Below are positions 33,193 through 36,539 of a stretch of DNA of 36,539 nt, in pieces. Origin of the DNA: Clostridiales bacterium. Lineage in GTDB: Bacteria > Bacillota > Clostridia > Clostridiales > Clostridiaceae. The stretch spans positions 1-36,539 of the forward strand of contig JAAYPK010000066.1 in assembly GCA_012519845.1 (NCBI GenBank), in the 5' to 3' direction. The number at the start of each line of letters is the position of its first letter. Positions within the stretch are counted from its first letter, which is position 1. A model generated the notes under the pieces. The model did no database searches, was not told the DNA's origin, and was given only the letters and a program-made list of their open reading frames with translations. The translations under genes and the position numbers were made by a program.

Positions 33193-34434
33193 CTATTCCC
33201 CACCTTTAATCATATTATTAATTGATAACTTTTTAAATTTTCTTATAGGAATTAAGCTTACTATAATGCAAATTATAATGGCTAGTATGATTAACTGAGA
33301 TACATCATTAAATTTCATTTGTACTATGTTATCACTAACAATAAATTTATAAATTATGAATAATGATAAAACTAAACTTGCAATAAATAAAATTGCAATT
33401 TCATAAAAAATTCTTAATATTATATCCCTGGTTGATGCTCCAACTAACATATTAATTGCATATTGTTTTAAATTATTAATAATTGTATTTAACATCACAA
33501 TTGTTATAGATATACTTGTAAAAAATAAAATAATAACTGATAAAGCTTTCATTTGCATTATTAATGGCATATAGTTTTTTTGAAATTCATCTAATTTAGT
33601 ATCTACACTTATTAATTTATAATTTAAACTTAGCTCCTCTCCTAGATTGTTTATTTTTTCCACTTGAGAATTATCCTTTATGTCAAAATATCCTCCACTT
33701 AAGAAATTGTAAATAGAACCTTTTTTTATCATATCATCACTAGTATTATCTTCACTGAAATTATTGTTATTAACTTCGATTATATAATCATTTATATTAA
33801 TTACATTGTCTAAGTCACCACCAATGCAAACTACACTATCCTTATTAATAAATGCACTTACCTTGTAATTTTTCACCATCTCATTGCTATTATCATCATT
33901 AAAACTATATGGAATTACATCATTTATTTTATATATGTCTTTGTAATTATCCCCAAGTAAAACATAGGTGTATTTTTCATCACCTTTTTTAAAGTCTCCC
34001 TGAGAAATATTTATCCCAATACTGTTTATATATTCTTCATTTACCTTTAAAGACTTAACCCTTTGAAATTGTTCGTTCTCTAATATATGATTTTCAAATT
34101 CAACTAAAAATGAAGTTGGTAAGTTTTCTGCTGAAATAAGTACAGTCTCACTATTAACTGAATATATATCAACATTATTCTTCATATATCCATAAAACTC
34201 TTGTAATTTTTCCAATGATACTTGCTCTAATGGAACCATCTTTGATACATCTAAAATATAGTAATTCTTATCCTGAAAAGTTTTCTTAATAAAATCGGTT
34301 TTTTCGTTAATGGAATTAGTATTATAAATAGAGAGGAAAATAAGAATGAAAGAAATAACCAATTGCATAATAGTGAAAACACAGTATAATGGTTTCTTTA
34401 ATAATTCCTCTAATGCAAATAATATATTTTTCAT
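33193..34434 (-). CDS. ABC transporter permease, FtsX/MacB-like, half 1
   Basis: 413-aa membrane protein. One N-terminal helix (about 15-38), a large outside domain (about 40-285) and three C-terminal helices (about 290-395), the standard FtsX layout. The C-terminal region LNTIINNLKQYAINMLVGASTRDIILRI is the family's cytoplasmic loop. Start is ATG 34434 behind AAGGAGAAG; it overlaps the stop of the second permease gene by one base (TAATG). The two permeases are of similar size but differ in sequence, so they probably form a heterodimer served by the ATPase that follows. Confidence 0.85.
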   Translation of the reverse strand: MKNILFALEELLKKPLYCVFTIMQLVISFILIFLSIYNTNSINEKTDFIKKTFQDKNYYILDVSKMVPLEQVSLEKLQEFYGYMKNNVDIYSVNSETVLISAENLPTSFLVEFENHILENEQFQRVKSLKVNEEYINSIGINISQGDFKKGDEKYTYVLLGDNYKDIYKINDVIPYSFNDDNSNEMVKNYKVSAFINKDSVVCIGGDLDNVININDYIIEVNNNNFSEDNTSDDMIKKGSIYNFLSGGYFDIKDNSQVEKINNLGEELSLNYKLISVDTKLDEFQKNYMPLIMQMKALSVIILFFTSISITIVMLNTIINNLKQYAINMLVGASTRDIILRIFYEIAILFIASLVLSLFIIYKFIVSDNIVQMKFNDVSQLIILAIIICIIVSLIPIRKFKKLSINNMIKGGE

Positions 34435-35552
34435 TATTCTTCTCCTTTTATTACTGAATTTATTTCTAATTTGCATATACTTATTATTGGTTTAATTAAA
34501 GCAATAATAACAAAAATGAGTAAGGTGATCATCAATATAATAATGCTTATAAAATCAATAAAAATTGATGTATTTATTATCATAAATTTTTCAAATAATC
34601 TAAGTTTTTTTATTATTTCATAAAAAATAAAACCAGTAAAAACAGCTATAGATGAAATAACTACATATCTAATAAATAACATTTTAATTAATGAAATATT
34701 ATTTCCTCCAATTAACTTTCTAATTCCAAACTCCTTTTTCTCCCTACTAAACCAATAAACACTTATATTAATAGTAGTTAATAAGCATACTACAATTAAT
34801 AAAATAGTAGATATAATAAATGATATATTAAGCTTTATTGAAACGTTTAAGACTTGTTCACCTTTTGATAATTCATTAATTGTAAATATGGTTTTAGTGG
34901 ATAAGCTTTGTAATTCTCTTATATCTTCCCTTGTAACTTGTCCATTATCATAAGTGTATGTATATTGTGAAATAGATCCATCTAATACAGTACTATCTAA
35001 AAAAGAATAAATATTAACATAAGCATCCTTTAATCCTTCACCATTTTCCGAATCTATAATACCCTTTATTTCATATTTTTCACCAAGATATTTTATAAAT
35101 TCTTTATTATTTTCAATTTCAATTAAGTCCCCTTCCTCTAATGTATGGTATACAGACTCTTTTAAAATAATAGCTTTATCTTTATTCTTATAGTTTTCTT
35201 CGCTAAATTCACTACCTTTAACTAATGGAAATTTAACATCTGAATCTTCTCCCTTATACATTCCAACTATCATAAATTCATCATTTAGCATTTGTTTAAT
35301 ATCAGCAATTAATACTGCCTTGTTCTTATCTTTAAAAAAATCTAGAAATTTATCCATTGAAATATCTTTAGAATCCATTGAAACCATAATTTCAATAACA
35401 CTCTTTGAAAAAATATCATTGTTTTTGCTATTACTTTTATAGATCCCTAATATATTGCTAGATGTAATTAACATAACAAAAGATATTACAAAAAGAATAA
35501 TGAATAATATAATGTATTTCTTTATTAATTTGCTTATTTTACTAAGTTTCAT
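34434..35552 (-). CDS. ABC transporter permease, FtsX/MacB-like, half 2
   Basis: 372-aa membrane protein with an N-terminal helix (about 12-35), an outside domain (about 40-240) and three C-terminal helices (about 245-360). VYWFSREKKEFGIRKLIGGNNISLIKMLFIR is the FtsX-type loop before the second last helices. The start is ATG 35552 behind AGGGGGG. An in-frame GTG 45 bases upstream (35597) falls within the leader inverted repeat and is rejected. First gene of the operon, under the promoter at 35624-35652. Confidence 0.85.
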   Translation of the reverse strand: MKLSKISKLIKKYIILFIILFVISFVMLITSSNILGIYKSNSKNNDIFSKSVIEIMVSMDSKDISMDKFLDFFKDKNKAVLIADIKQMLNDEFMIVGMYKGEDSDVKFPLVKGSEFSEENYKNKDKAIILKESVYHTLEEGDLIEIENNKEFIKYLGEKYEIKGIIDSENGEGLKDAYVNIYSFLDSTVLDGSISQYTYTYDNGQVTREDIRELQSLSTKTIFTINELSKGEQVLNVSIKLNISFIISTILLIVVCLLTTINISVYWFSREKKEFGIRKLIGGNNISLIKMLFIRYVVISSIAVFTGFIFYEIIKKLRLFEKFMIINTSIFIDFISIIILMITLLIFVIIALIKPIISICKLEINSVIKGEE

Positions 35553-35569
35553 AATCCCCCCTAAATAAA

Positions 35570-35599
35570 TAGTGGATAAAATTACTCTTTTATCCACTA
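35570..35599 (-). promoter_or_regulatory. 12-bp perfect inverted repeat in the leader of the envelope ABC operon
   Basis: TAGTGGATAAAA/TTTTATCCACTA with a 6-base loop, located after the predicted start (about 35617) and before the ribosome site (about 35555-35561). The T tract after it is poor, so it is more likely a repressor operator or an mRNA hairpin than a terminator. Confidence 0.6.
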
Positions 35600-35623
35600 C
35601 TATTTGTACTTTAGTCTTAATTA

Positions 35624-35652
35624 ATTATATATAATGTATATATAATTGTAAA
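35624..35652 (-). promoter_or_regulatory. Sigma-A promoter of the envelope ABC operon
   Basis: -35 TTTACA (35647-35652), 17-base spacer, -10 TATAAT (35624-35629). Leader of about 65 bases with the inverted repeat at 35570-35599. Confidence 0.72.
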
Positions 35653-36205
35653 TATTTATTATTATTGTATATTTTTTTAAATGAAATATTATATTTGAGG
35701 TGATAACTGTGGAATATATAACACATGAATTTGCAGATATGAATTAGTAAAGAAAAATAAAGAAACTATAGAAGAAAAAAATAGGAGCTATCCATAGGAA
35801 ATTATTTATCTCCTAATGCCATAGCTCCATTCTATAATATTTTATGGTACCCTCAACAGGGATATATTTACCGTTTTTATAACATTCACTATTTATATAT
35901 ATTCCTATGTGACTATTGAAAATACACATTTTCTCTATTTTTAATATTCAATAATATTAATAAATTTTTATTCGTATTTTGTAAAATAGTACCCTTTTAG
36001 TACCCTTAAGAGTAAAAAAAAATAACTAATGCTTATAGATTTTCTTTCATCATTCATTTTAAACTTATATTTATAATTAATATAAAGTTATTTATTTAAT
36101 CCTACATAGGAGATATAAAGCTGTCTTCAATTTTTCAGTTGAAATTATAATTTTATCACTATATATTTTTATTCCAATTAAACTTTGAAATTCGGAATAC
36201 AATAA
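35653..36205. other. Gene-poor stretch with degenerate fragments
   Basis: No intact gene longer than about 40 codons. At 35709-35797 (+) a GTG with AGGTG before it opens a short frame (MEYITHEFAD...) that stops after 12 codons; a one-base shift leads into ELVKKNKETIEEKNRSYP, as if a small gene had been frameshifted. An imperfect hairpin follows (35783-35829; arms GGAGCTAT/ATAGCTCC). Around 35990-36010 (-) the motif GGGTACTA occurs twice, 11 bases apart. The rest is A/T-rich with no signal that I can name. Confidence 0.45.
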
Positions 36206-36206
36206 G

Positions 36207-36240
36207 AGGAGTGTTACTTTTATACAAAAATAACACTCCT
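36207..36240 (-). terminator. Terminator after the right-edge ABC ATPase gene
   Basis: Perfect 10-bp stem AGGAGTGTTA/TAACACTCCT with a 14-base loop, about 33 bases past the stop codon. T tract interrupted (TCTTATTGT). Confidence 0.65.
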
Positions 36241-36273
36241 TATTTATATATAAGTCTATGTTCTATAATTATA

Positions 36274-36539
36274 TTAATTAATAATTTGTCCATCCTCAAT
36301 TCTTATTATTCTCTCACACTGATTAGCTATATTTATATCATGTGTAACAATTATTACTGTCTTTCCTTCTTTTTTTAAACTCTTAAAAATCTCTAAGACT
36401 TCTTCCCCTGTCTTTTTATCTAATGCCCCCGTTGGTTCATCTGCTAGTATAACATCAGGATCATTAACCAATGCTCTTGCTATTGCTACCCTTTGACACT
36501 GTCCTCCTGATAATTCAATTGGATTACTATAAATTTTAT
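36274..36539 (-). CDS. ABC transporter ATPase, LolD/MacB type (partial, runs off the right edge)
   Basis: Only the C-terminal 87 codons are in the window. They show the signature [16 protein letters not shown], Walker [13 protein letters not shown], switch His in VTHDINI and the ending RIEDGQIIN. It is closely similar to the ATPase at 32496-33191 (even the unusual LSGGQCQRV) and lies upstream of that operon in the same direction, but behind its own terminator. So a second, related envelope transporter probably extends beyond the window. The frame stays open to the last base. Confidence 0.9.
   Translation of the reverse strand, partial: KIYSNPIELSGGQCQRVAIARALVNDPDVILADEPTGALDKKTGEEVLEIFKSLKKEGKTVIIVTHDINIANQCERIIRIEDGQIIN

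Noticed and set aside
31680..35552. Lactococcin 972-type bacteriocin operon
   Set aside because: No bacteriocin-like precursor, and the permeases are two FtsX-type halves rather than one large 7-helix immunity protein. The small proteins have a retained membrane helix rather than a leader peptide.
1..36539. CRISPR arrays, insertion sequences, intact phage genes
   Set aside because: No regularly spaced repeats, transposase or phage structural genes were seen anywhere in the window.

Overview
The window looks like chromosomal DNA of a low-GC, spore-forming Clostridium (sensu stricto type). Reasons: very A/T-rich DNA and codon use, strong purine-rich ribosome binding sites, TTG/GTG starts, a large SRP RNA of the Gram-positive type, the recR-yaaL-bofA string (BofA controls sigma-K processing during sporulation) and a split glucose PTS with a GlcT-type antiterminator. 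No species can be fixed from the sequence alone. The left edge is the promoter and leader region of an rRNA operon that reads out of the window to the left.

Positions 300-3,874 hold a glucose PTS module. crr (EIIA, + strand) and ptsG (EIICB, - strand) converge. Each has a sigma-A promoter, a RAT-like RNA site and an overlapping terminator in its leader. glcT, encoding the matching antiterminator, lies upstream of ptsG, behind tcdA and a GNAT acetyltransferase gene. Positions 5,700-8,503 (+) carry a CPBP membrane protease, MTA/SAH nucleosidase and a membrane metallophosphoesterase. Then on the - strand come a second, stand-alone dltD, DUF1015-serA, a Cys-rich mini-protein and an ABC-2 exporter pair.

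Positions 14,650-29,300 contain the conserved Firmicutes string tadA - tRNA-Ser - SRP RNA - dnaX - ebfC - recR - yaaL - bofA, broken up by other genes: a polar amino acid ABC importer, an LCP ligase, divergent thyA-folA, and a complete dltDXABC operon (D-alanylation of teichoic acids) between dnaX and ebfC. Behind intact dnaX is a degenerate second copy of the dnaX 3' end, and the dlt promoter is built on it. The dlt operon includes dltX, a 41-codon gene that is easily missed. A 3' half of a tRNA gene abuts the SRP RNA gene.

Positions 29,393-36,539 carry a CNNM/CorC protein, an ECF S component and a cell-envelope ABC cluster: two FtsX/MacB-type half-permeases, one ATPase and two membrane-anchored small proteins. 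The small proteins arose by a tandem duplication that also copied the last 60 bp of the ATPase gene. A second ATPase of the same family runs off the right edge. With dlt, the extra DltD and LCP, the window is rich in surface-charge and cell-envelope functions.
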